Assembly: GCA_016931535.1 (NCBI GenBank) | Contig: JAFGEP010000086.1 | Coordinates: forward strand, 1 to 64,000 | DNA length: 64,000 bases | From: Bradymonadales bacterium | GTDB taxonomy: Bacteria; Myxococcota_A; Bradymonadia; JAFGEP01 | Direction of reading: 5' to 3' | In this document: piece by piece, positions 9,178 to 16,908 of the stretch | How the letters are laid out: the number at the start of each line of letters is the position of its first letter | Position numbering within the stretch: position 1 is the stretch's first letter | Notes under the pieces: generated by a model | What the model saw: only the letters and a program-made list of their open reading frames with translations | The model's database searches: none | What the model was told of the DNA's origin: nothing | Made by a program: the position numbers and the translations under genes

Positions 9178-10067
9178 CGAGCTGCCCCCGAAGCGCTCTC
9201 CACCACCCGAACCCGACGCAACGCCGTGTTCAACAGAAAGGAGACCGCCATGTCGGTGAAGGCCTGGATGTACTGGATCTGCAGGGCGCGGCACCGGGTC
9301 TTCAGGTCGGTGAGGTACTCCGACAGCTCCTTCTGGTACGCCTGGGCTGCTGCCCGTCCTCCGACAATCCGAAGCTCTTTGCCGGTCTCCTCGTCCACCA
9401 CCCGTTGGGGATGGCGCAGGTCCGGATGCAGCTCTTCTTCGCTCAAGACATGCAGCAGCACCGGCTGGCGTGCCGAGGCACAGAGGGTGCGGAGCAACCT
9501 GTCTGTCTGCTTCTCCTCTACCAGCATGTCACTCAAGAAAAACAGCACATCGGGCTTGCCCCAACTCACCTGGCTGCGAAGCGCCCGCTCCAGGTCGCCG
9601 CTCCCTTGGGCCTCCACCATCTCCAGGTACTGCAGAACCCGCCCAAAACTGGTCTGGTTCTGGCCCCGAACCAGGGTGATCGGCCCCGCGCCGCCGGCGC
9701 ACCCGATGCGAACCTCGTCCCGACCCTTCAGGGCGATCAACGCCAGGGTGGCCCCCAACGCGCCGGCGTGGTCGATCTTGCGGGGTGTCCCGTACCTCAT
9801 GGAGCCGCTGGCATCGATACAGACCTGCACCGTCAGGTTCCGATCTTCATGGAACAGACGGATCAACACCGCTTCCAGCCGAGCATAGACATTCCAGTCG
9901 ACCAGCCGCAGGTCGTCACCCGGCCCATAGGGTCGGTAATCCGCAAACTCCATGCCCCGCCCCAGGAAAGGCGAGTGCCGATCCCCGTGCTGCTTGCCGG
10001 CCGCCACACCTGGTGTCGCCAGCTTCAGCCTGGCCACCTCGGCCAGTATGGAGCGATCGATACGCAT
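9174..10067 (-). CDS. DUF58 domain protein (cassette 1)
   Basis: 297 aa. It carries the DUF58 signature GRGMEFADYRPYGPGDD near residues 35-51, then WNVYAR, followed by a degenerate VWA-like fold (VCIDASGSM near 100). There is no transmembrane helix, unlike the longer DUF58 paralogue at 28452-29627. It lies 21 bp after moxR and overlaps the next VWA gene by 4 bp, so it is translationally coupled. DUF58 proteins occur almost always with MoxR ATPases; their biochemical role is unsettled. Confidence 0.85.
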   Translation of the reverse strand: MRIDRSILAEVARLKLATPGVAAGKQHGDRHSPFLGRGMEFADYRPYGPGDDLRLVDWNVYARLEAVLIRLFHEDRNLTVQVCIDASGSMRYGTPRKIDHAGALGATLALIALKGRDEVRIGCAGGAGPITLVRGQNQTSFGRVLQYLEMVEAQGSGDLERALRSQVSWGKPDVLFFLSDMLVEEKQTDRLLRTLCASARQPVLLHVLSEEELHPDLRHPQRVVDEETGKELRIVGGRAAAQAYQKELSEYLTDLKTRCRALQIQYIQAFTDMAVSFLLNTALRRVRVVESASGAAR

Positions 10068-10088
10068 CGGCCTTCACCCCAAAGCGGT

Positions 10089-11135
10089 TCAATGCGGTTT
10101 TGAGGGGAGCGCTGTCGCCTCCAGGACCCCATCGACCAGAGCATCCCGGGTGATCCCCTCCAGTTCCGCCTCAAAGCCCAGGATCATGCGGTGTCTCAAG
10201 ACATGGTGAGCCACCTTCCGGATATCCTCGGTGCTGACCCACAGCCGACCGCTCAACAACGCCTCCGCCCGACCGCCCAACATGAGCGCCTGGACCGCTC
10301 TAGGGCTGGCCCCGTGCTTGACGAACCGTCGGATCACCTCCGGCGATCCCGGCGACTCCGGGTGGGTGGCCACCGTCAACCGGGCGGCATAGTCGGTCAG
10401 GTGTGGCGCGCACACGATCCGGCGTACCAGCCCCTGGAACCCCACCAGATCGGAGGCGGACATGACCGTGGTCACCTCGGGGAGGGTGGCGCCGGTGGTC
10501 AGCTCACCGATCTCCCGGAGCACCTTCAAGCTGGGAAACCCCACATCGACCTTGAAGAGGAACCGGTCGAGCTGCGCCTCCGGCAGGGGATAGGTCCCTT
10601 CCATCTCCAGGGGGTTCTGGGTGGCCAGCACGAAGAACGGTTCTTGCAGCGGTCTCCGCTCACCGCCGACCGTCACGGCGTGCTCCTGCATCGCCTCCAG
10701 CAAGGCCGACTGGGTCTTGGGAGTGGCCCGATTGATCTCGTCGGCCAGCACGATGTTGGCGAAGATGGGGCCGGGCCTGAACACCAGGTCGGCGTGACCG
10801 TTGTCTGTCTTGACCAGCGCTTGTGTTCCGGTGATGTCGGCCGGCATCAGGTCCGGGGTAAACTGGATTCGCGAGAAGCTGAGCGACACGCATTCGCTGA
10901 GCACCCGGACGAGCAGGGTCTTTCCCAGGCCGGGCGCCCCTTCCAGGAGGATGTTCCCCTGAGCCAACAGCCCGATCACCACCGAGCGGACCACCTCCTC
11001 TTGGCCGACGAAGAGCTTCTGGATCTCATCCATCAGGGTCAACAGGGCGCCACGGGCCGTAGTGACCTCCTTGTGCAAGGCCTGCTGGTCGGCCTGTGGC
11101 TGGCTATCGTCTACCCTATCCCGTGCTGCTTGCAT
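10089..11135 (-). CDS. MoxR family AAA+ ATPase (cassette 1)
   Basis: 348 aa. Walker A GAPGLGKT at residues 66-73, Walker B VLADEINR, and the MoxR-typical stretch with NPLEMEGTYPLPEAQLDRF. The C-terminal AAA lid follows. MoxR ATPases act as chaperones that mature or assemble VWA-containing partners. ATG at 11135 is preceded by AGGAG. A second MoxR, clearly diverged, is encoded at 29761-30744. Confidence 0.93.
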   Translation of the reverse strand: MQAARDRVDDSQPQADQQALHKEVTTARGALLTLMDEIQKLFVGQEEVVRSVVIGLLAQGNILLEGAPGLGKTLLVRVLSECVSLSFSRIQFTPDLMPADITGTQALVKTDNGHADLVFRPGPIFANIVLADEINRATPKTQSALLEAMQEHAVTVGGERRPLQEPFFVLATQNPLEMEGTYPLPEAQLDRFLFKVDVGFPSLKVLREIGELTTGATLPEVTTVMSASDLVGFQGLVRRIVCAPHLTDYAARLTVATHPESPGSPEVIRRFVKHGASPRAVQALMLGGRAEALLSGRLWVSTEDIRKVAHHVLRHRMILGFEAELEGITRDALVDGVLEATALPSKPH

Positions 11136-11338
11136 GGTATCTCCTGTCCGACTCGCCCCGATGCCTGAAGTCCGGTCTCCTCACCAAGCTCCTTCGACTG
11201 GCCCATGTTGTGACTTCGGCGTGTGTTCCCCCGACGTCCGGATCTCGCCTCCCCTGTCGCCCTGTTGCCCGGATGTCTTGGTATTGACCATCATTTTTCT
11301 CGGAGACCTCCGCTGGCATCCTCCGTCCAGTCCAATCT

Positions 11339-13153
11339 TCAGGGTCGGATCGCCTCAAAGTACCGCTGGATGTAGCGACGCCGGGTCAGCGGGATCTCCT
11401 CTTGACGCGCCACCGACTCGGCCAGGCTCGAGTAGTTGAAGAGGACCTCCTGGTAGCGCAGTGCGCTCCGCTCGCCATGGCTGGCTCCCTCGATCATCTC
11501 GATCAACCCCTGATGCCCAGTTTCCCATTGGCTCTCGATCCACTGTGCTGATGGCATCTCGAAAGGCGGCAGGAGACCCTCCCAGGGTCTCGGGGTTGGG
11601 CCCTGGCCCGGTCCCCGGTTGACGCCACCGGTTCCCCATGGTCCCCAGATCTCCATCACCTGTCGTCCATCGGACCGGTCTCCTTGGCGTGCCTGAAGGC
11701 CGAGACGGCTCGATTCGCCCGACTGCTGTCCGGAACAGGCCACGCCTTGCTGTCCCTCGGTGGCGCAGGAGTCGGCCGGTCGGTTCCTCTCCTGTTGCCG
11801 GTCCATGCCCATCTGTCCGGACCGTGGGTTGGTGTTCCGTCTTTCCCCGAGCGATCTCTGTTGCGCCTGCGACAACGCCTGTTGCCGGCTCTCCCGGCTC
11901 TGGTTCAGCGCGTGAAGCTGCTCCTCCCTGGCCTGGCGAACATCGTACAGAGCCTGCTCGACCACTTGTCTGGAGGGGTTTGCGTTCTGGTCCGCCTGCT
12001 GCTCCAGCTGCTCCATCAGCCGGGTCAGCTCACTCAGAGCGCCGCCTCGATTGGCTGCGCTCATCTCCCTGCCGGCGCTGGTAAGCTGCTGGTTGGCTGC
12101 CTGTCTCTCCTCACCGGACATGGTGGGGTTGTCGTACGGTTCGACCGACTCCGTGATCTCAGGCTCGGAGCGCAAGACCGCCGCTCCCAGGCCGGCCAGC
12201 TCTCCCCGGTCGGAGTCTGCCGTCCGTCGGGCCAACTCGGCCACCAGCTCGGCCGCTGAAAAGGCGTCTCCCTGAGAGATGGACTGCCTCAACGCCTCTA
12301 TCAGCTCCTCATGGCTGGCCAGGGCAAGCCCGCCCTCATCCATCAGGGAGCCATCCCCGCCGCCCCTCCTGGACAGCTCCTGCAGGTGCCGTTCTGCAGC
12401 CGACAGCGCGCCGATCCGTTGGCTAGCGTTGCCCGTCGGGCCAGTGACGCTCCGGATCGAACCCGAGATCCGATCCGCAAGCTCTCGGGCCACACGGTCG
12501 GCCGCCATCCGCTCTCTCAACCGTTCCAATCGTTCGAGGTCCCACCGCAACGCCTCCACGCTCTCCTGGCTGAGCGGCGGATCGGTCGCCTGTGCCGACC
12601 GGCTCGCCTCACTTGCCTCCTCGTCCCCCGTCATCGAAGCGATGGCGGGAGGAGGCCACATCGGGTGGGACGAGCCGGCCAACACGACGAAAATGATCGC
12701 CAGCGATGCGGAGGCTGACGCGATGAGGGGGCTCCACTTGGGCCAGCAAAACGGGCCGATGCTCACTGGGTCAAGACGGTCCGACAGCTGGACGGCCTGG
12801 TCGATCACCGCGGTCCCCACGACAGGGTCCACCCTTGCCGTACCGTTGTCCACCGCCAGAGCCGTGGTCAGCAGGTCCTTCAACCCGAAGGCCCGATCCA
12901 CCTTCGCGGCCATTTGCAGTCGGTCGATCCGGCGCCGCCAATACCACCAGCCGGCCCCTGCCAGGCAAGCCAGGCCCAGCCCGATCGCAATCGAGACCAG
13001 CAGGTGTGGTGGCACCCCTGCCTCGAATGAGACCGCCAGCCAAGCCGCCGAAGTCACCAACCACCCGGCACAGGAAAAGGCCGTTTCAACGAGACGACGA
13101 CGGTTGTAGCTCTGGCTCCATCGGGCCAGCTGCTTTCTTAGCGGCCGTTCCAT
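11339..13153 (-). CDS. Hypothetical membrane/coiled-coil protein of the MoxR cassette (DUF4175-like)
   Basis: 604 aa from ATG 13153, chosen because GAGGAG lies 6 nt upstream and because the upstream in-frame sequence is Arg-rich and non-coding in character. Hydrophobic segments lie near 25-42, 50-70 and 143-162. A long charged, Gln/Arg-rich, probably coiled-coil region (about 190-490) follows. Overall architecture resembles DUF4175-like proteins that accompany MoxR/DUF58/VWA genes. It is the first gene of the cassette, about 200 bp before moxR. Function unknown; probably a structural membrane component of the same complex. Confidence 0.7.
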   Translation of the reverse strand: MERPLRKQLARWSQSYNRRRLVETAFSCAGWLVTSAAWLAVSFEAGVPPHLLVSIAIGLGLACLAGAGWWYWRRRIDRLQMAAKVDRAFGLKDLLTTALAVDNGTARVDPVVGTAVIDQAVQLSDRLDPVSIGPFCWPKWSPLIASASASLAIIFVVLAGSSHPMWPPPAIASMTGDEEASEASRSAQATDPPLSQESVEALRWDLERLERLRERMAADRVARELADRISGSIRSVTGPTGNASQRIGALSAAERHLQELSRRGGGDGSLMDEGGLALASHEELIEALRQSISQGDAFSAAELVAELARRTADSDRGELAGLGAAVLRSEPEITESVEPYDNPTMSGEERQAANQQLTSAGREMSAANRGGALSELTRLMEQLEQQADQNANPSRQVVEQALYDVRQAREEQLHALNQSRESRQQALSQAQQRSLGERRNTNPRSGQMGMDRQQERNRPADSCATEGQQGVACSGQQSGESSRLGLQARQGDRSDGRQVMEIWGPWGTGGVNRGPGQGPTPRPWEGLLPPFEMPSAQWIESQWETGHQGLIEMIEGASHGERSALRYQEVLFNYSSLAESVARQEEIPLTRRRYIQRYFEAIRP

Positions 13154-13521
13154 CCCGGCTCCTCGCAGTAAACAAGACCGATCCTTCGACAGAACCCGAT
13201 GCACAGTCTGGCCGGCTGTTTCTTCCCTTGGCTGGTTCTGCCAACCATAGACCCTCTCTCCAATCCTGCGGCGTTGTCGGTAAGGCTGCCTCCCTGCGGC
13301 TTCTCGATACCACATTCCCTTCCGCATGATTCTAGCAAGAGTCGATCCACTCCGTCGGTCATGCTGGCTTGGACACACATCGGCCAGCCAGGTTCCCGTT
13401 CCATCGGTCTCGGGCCCCCGAGCGGAGACCGTATCGCACATACCCAACGACACCATTTGGCGATTCGGTCTATTTTTCCTGTCAAGGGGCAGGGCGGCGG
13501 TACGAGCTAACGGCGGACGGT
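13154..13521. other. Intergenic region between flxA and the MoxR cassette
   Basis: About 370 bp. Only GC-rich shadow frames are present. A TTGACA hexamer on the minus strand (13485-13480) lacks a convincing -10 at 15-19 bp. No clear terminator for the hdr-flx operon is visible. A promoter for the MoxR cassette is expected here but cannot be pinned down. Confidence 0.5.
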
Positions 13522-14352
13522 TCAGTACTCGGCGGGGAGGGCCTTGAGCTGGGCCGCGGTGAAGACGGGGCCGTCCTTGCAGACGTAGACGGGGCCGATA
13601 TTGCACCGGCCGCATTTGCCCAGACCGCATTTCATCCTGTTTTCCAGGGTGGTGTAGATGTTTTCGTCAGGAAAGCCGAGCTTCTGCAAGACAGGGAGGG
13701 TGAACTTGATCATGATCGGGGGGCCGCAGACCACGGCGAAGGTGTCCTTGGCAGAGGGAGCCGCCTTCTCCACGATGGTGGGGACAAAGCCGATCTCCCC
13801 TTTCCATTCCGGCGTCTCACCGCCCGGGTCCACCGTCTGCCACAGCTTCACGTCGCTCCGGCCGGCCCACTGCTCGAGCTCCCGCTTGTAGACCAGGTCG
13901 GAGACGGAGCGTGCGCCGTAGATGATGGTGACGTCCTTGTACTTCTCCCGTTCGTCCAGCACATTCCAGATCACGCAGCGCACCGGGGCCAGACCGATAC
14001 CCCCGGCGATGAACACCACGTTCTTGCCGCTCATCTGATCGAGGGGGAACCAGTTACCGTAAGGTCCCCGAAGGCCGATGGTGTCGCCCACGTTCACCCC
14101 CCTGAGCGCCGTGGTGACCTTGCCCACGGTCTTGAAGCTGCACTCCACGTAGTCACGCCGAGTGGGGGGGGAGGCGATGCAGAAGGTGCACTCGCCCGCG
14201 CCGAACACCGAGTACTCGGCGAACTGGCCGGCCTTGAAGGTGAACTGCTCGGCGACCCGGGGATCCTTGAAGGTCAAGCGCAGAGTGCGTGTATCGGGGG
14301 TCTCCTCGACCAGCTCTTCGACCCGAGCCAGGTGGGGTTGGTAGATGTTCAT
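13522..14352 (-). CDS. flxA: FAD/NAD(P)H-binding oxidoreductase subunit FlxA with C-terminal [2Fe-2S] site
   Basis: 276 aa from ATG 14352, which overlaps the flxB stop as ATGA. A ferredoxin-reductase-type beta barrel is followed by a nucleotide-binding motif GGIGLAPVR (about 117-125). The C-terminal segment KCGLGKCGRC plus Cys258 (C242, C247, C250, C258) matches the [2Fe-2S] tail of dihydroorotate dehydrogenase electron-transfer and sulfhydrogenase gamma subunits. The usual RxYS FAD motif reads ECTFCIASPP here. In FlxABCD-HdrABC complexes of sulfate reducers this subunit is the NADH entry site. It is the last gene of the seven-gene operon. Confidence 0.85.
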   Translation of the reverse strand: MNIYQPHLARVEELVEETPDTRTLRLTFKDPRVAEQFTFKAGQFAEYSVFGAGECTFCIASPPTRRDYVECSFKTVGKVTTALRGVNVGDTIGLRGPYGNWFPLDQMSGKNVVFIAGGIGLAPVRCVIWNVLDEREKYKDVTIIYGARSVSDLVYKRELEQWAGRSDVKLWQTVDPGGETPEWKGEIGFVPTIVEKAAPSAKDTFAVVCGPPIMIKFTLPVLQKLGFPDENIYTTLENRMKCGLGKCGRCNIGPVYVCKDGPVFTAAQLKALPAEY

Positions 14353-15446
14353 GCTGCACCTTTCGAAGGGGTGGCTTCTGTGCCGGCCAGCTCTTCCAGC
14401 TCGGCAAGGACGTCGAGCAGGTCCATCCCCCCGGGGCAGACTCGGGCGCAACGGCCGCAGCCGGTGCACAGCACCTGTTCGAAGCGCTCCGGGTAGATGA
14501 AGAACTTGTGCATGATCCGTTGCCGGAAGCGGACATTCTGATTGGTCCGGGGGTTATGTCCCGAGGCGTGCACCGTAAACTTGCTGGTCTGGCAGGTATC
14601 CCAGTTGCGGCGCCGGGTTCCGCCCAGGACCCCCTCCGGCTCGTCCACGATGTCGAAGCAGTGGCAGGTGGGGCAGACGGCGGCGCAGGCCCCGCATCCG
14701 TGGCACTGCAGGGCGAGCTTGTCCCAGAAGGGATGTTCGAAATGACCAGCCAGCCAGCCGGCGATCCGCTCCGGCGAGGCGTTCAAGTTCCGGTCGACCT
14801 TTGCTTTGGCCTCCTTCCGGAACTGCTCGGCCTCGGCCCTGCCCTTCTCGACCTGGCTGAAGCGCTCACGATGGGCTGTAACCAGCGCTTCTCCTTTGGG
14901 GGTCAGCACCTCGACGAAGTAGCCATCCCCCGAGGGTACCAGCAGCATGTCTGCGCCTCTGACGCTGTCGGGTCCGCTCCCCACGGTGGTGCAAAAGCAG
15001 AGGTCGTCCTCCCCGGGACAGGCCAGGTTGACCACGGTGGTGGCCTCCCGTCTTCCGAACCACAGCTCGTCGCGGTAGTCCCAGCCCATGACCCGATCCA
15101 GGATCTCCAGGGCGGCGCTGTCGCAGGGACGGGCTCCCAGCACGACGCGCGGCTGGAAGGTGGTCTCGACCTCCTTGAGCTCGACGTCGTTCTTCTGGTA
15201 GCGCCACTTGAGCAGCGGCTCGGTGGACGGCAGGAAGAACTCCTTGAGGGAGTTGGCGGGCATCCCCGCCTCAAGCGCCATCTCCTCTGGCTTTCGGATG
15301 ACCCGATAGGCCACCCGAGGACCCGACTGTGGCGGTCCCACCAGCGGCTCGGCATCTTGTGCCGGCGCGATCACCTGGGTGCCGGCCGTGAGCAGATCCC
15401 CGGCCAGCCCCAGCAGGTTCGATGTTGTCAGGTAGGTCTCGCTCAT
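14349..15446 (-). CDS. flxB: FlxB-like 4Fe-4S electron-transfer subunit (sulfhydrogenase beta-like)
   Basis: 365 aa. An N-terminal domain with GARPCDSAALEIL is followed by two CxxCxxCxxxC ferredoxin clusters: C248/C251/C254/C258 and C327/C330/C333/C337. The region between them has NWDTCQTSKF, typical of HydB-type beta subunits. It likely wires electrons from the FAD subunit to the HdrA side. Start and stop overlap neighbours by 1 and 4 bp. The choice between FlxB and FlxC names is by gene order (reverse of flxABCD), not by a search. Confidence 0.8.
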   Translation of the reverse strand: MSETYLTTSNLLGLAGDLLTAGTQVIAPAQDAEPLVGPPQSGPRVAYRVIRKPEEMALEAGMPANSLKEFFLPSTEPLLKWRYQKNDVELKEVETTFQPRVVLGARPCDSAALEILDRVMGWDYRDELWFGRREATTVVNLACPGEDDLCFCTTVGSGPDSVRGADMLLVPSGDGYFVEVLTPKGEALVTAHRERFSQVEKGRAEAEQFRKEAKAKVDRNLNASPERIAGWLAGHFEHPFWDKLALQCHGCGACAAVCPTCHCFDIVDEPEGVLGGTRRRNWDTCQTSKFTVHASGHNPRTNQNVRFRQRIMHKFFIYPERFEQVLCTGCGRCARVCPGGMDLLDVLAELEELAGTEATPSKGAA

Positions 15447-16327
15447 CAGAGGATGAACTCCTGTTCGTCATCCAGGCTGTACTTGCCTATGGGTGAAGGC
15501 ACCTCGGGATCTTCCGTGGGGCGGTGTTTGAACCTTGCCTCGACGATCTGGGCCACCTTCCGGTACAGAAGCCCCAGGGGGATCTCGGCGGGACAGGCAC
15601 GCTCACACTCCCCGCAGTCCACGCAGCGGCCGGCCAAGTGCATGGCCCGGATCACGTGCCAGGCCAGGTTGCCCCGCGGATGGGGGGAAGTCTCCAGCCA
15701 CTGGGGCTGGCTCTTGTCTGCCACACACTGTTCGCAAAAACACAAGGGACAGGTCTGCCGGCAGGCGTAACAGCGGGTGCAGCGGGAAAACTCCGCCTGC
15801 CAGAACGCCCAGCGCTCTGCGGGCGACATCGCCGAAATCCGTTCCAGCATCAGGTCTCGCCGAGAAACCCGGGGCATATCGGGCAGAGGCGGCCGCAGCT
15901 CTCCGACCAGGTGGTCGACCAGCGTCGGCTCGTGGAGATCGCACAGGATGCACTTGTCCGCCACCGTCTCGCCGGTCAGCGTCGCTCCCGACCGGGGATC
16001 GGCCAGCACCCCGCTGCAGCGCACCCCGATCAGCACCACATCGTCCCGCTTGATCTGGCTCTCGCGCAGCAACCCGGCCACCGCCTTGGCGTCGCACCCC
16101 TTGACCACCACCGCCGGCTTGCCCAGCCTCTTCACCGGGCTGCGGCGGGGCGACAGGTAGACCGCCAGGTTATGGACACAGCGAGGGTCGAATATCAGGC
16201 GACCGCAGTCGGCTGCATCGGTGACGAAGGCCGGCCGGACTCCGTGTGCTCCCGCCTCGTAGCCGATGACCACCTGCACCCTACCCTCGGAAAGCAGCTT
16301 TTTCGCCAGTTCTTGAAGCTCTTGCAT
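15446..16327 (-). CDS. flxC: FlxC-like iron-sulfur subunit (FrhB-like N-terminus)
   Basis: 293 aa from ATG 16327, directly after the flxD stop. The N-terminal part (VVVKGCDAKAVAGLL, GVRCSGV) resembles F420-hydrogenase beta-type subunits. Cys-rich region: C183/C186/C189/C193, extra Cys at 196, 198 and 201, then C235/C238/C241/C245, giving at least two 4Fe-4S clusters. No flavin motif is obvious. Predicted electron-transfer subunit of the complex. Confidence 0.78.
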   Translation of the reverse strand: MQELQELAKKLLSEGRVQVVIGYEAGAHGVRPAFVTDAADCGRLIFDPRCVHNLAVYLSPRRSPVKRLGKPAVVVKGCDAKAVAGLLRESQIKRDDVVLIGVRCSGVLADPRSGATLTGETVADKCILCDLHEPTLVDHLVGELRPPLPDMPRVSRRDLMLERISAMSPAERWAFWQAEFSRCTRCYACRQTCPLCFCEQCVADKSQPQWLETSPHPRGNLAWHVIRAMHLAGRCVDCGECERACPAEIPLGLLYRKVAQIVEARFKHRPTEDPEVPSPIGKYSLDDEQEFIL

Positions 16328-16328
16328 G

Positions 16329-16829
16329 CTACTTGTCCACCAGGCTTTGATAGGCCGCAAACGGCCCCAGCTTCTTGACCCGTTGGGTGGCATCGTTGAC
16401 CACCTCTGACCATTTCTTGCCTTCCGAGGCCGAAACCCAGGAGAAGGTCAGCCGATCCGGCTCGATCCCCAAGAACTCCAGGAGATCCCGGAAGATGGCG
16501 AAACGCCGCCGAGCGTGGTAGTTCCCCACCGCGTAGTGACAATCCGCCGGATGGCAGCCGCTCACGATCACCCCGTCCGCCCCTCGCTCGAACGCCTTGA
16601 TGACAAACAGGGGATCGATCCGCCCCGTGCAGGGCAGCCGGATCATCCGGACGTTGGGGGCCATCTGGATCCGGCTGGTTCCGGCCAGGTCGGCGCCGGT
16701 GTAGGTGCACCAATTGCACACAAAAGCGATGATCTTGGGCTCGAACCCCTCGGCGACCCCCGGCTTGAGGCCGGGGTCTGCCAGCGGCTCGGCCTGTGGC
16801 TTCTGTTGGGCCGTTGTGGCTGTGCTCAT
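16329..16829 (-). CDS. flxD: MvhD-type iron-sulfur subunit FlxD
   Basis: 166 aa from ATG 16829 with GGAAGAG upstream; a longer in-frame extension would overlap hdrA and is rejected. Signature cysteines are FVCNWC (C38, C41), LPCTGR (C67) and GCHPADCHY (C92, C97), the MvhD [2Fe-2S] pattern. MvhD-like proteins link hydrogenase, formate dehydrogenase or Flx modules to HdrA. It starts 80 bp after hdrA. Confidence 0.9.
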   Translation of the reverse strand: MSTATTAQQKPQAEPLADPGLKPGVAEGFEPKIIAFVCNWCTYTGADLAGTSRIQMAPNVRMIRLPCTGRIDPLFVIKAFERGADGVIVSGCHPADCHYAVGNYHARRRFAIFRDLLEFLGIEPDRLTFSWVSASEGKKWSEVVNDATQRVKKLGPFAAYQSLVDK

Positions 16830-16908
16830 CTTGCTCTTCCTTCCCTGTGCCGCCCGGCCGCCGCATCGGCCGGCGACCGGGTCAAAGGGTCCCCCCCCAT
16901 CGCTCCGC

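Noticed and set aside
13480..13485. TTGACA hexamer as promoter of the MoxR cassette
   Set aside because: No acceptable -10 element at 15-19 bp.
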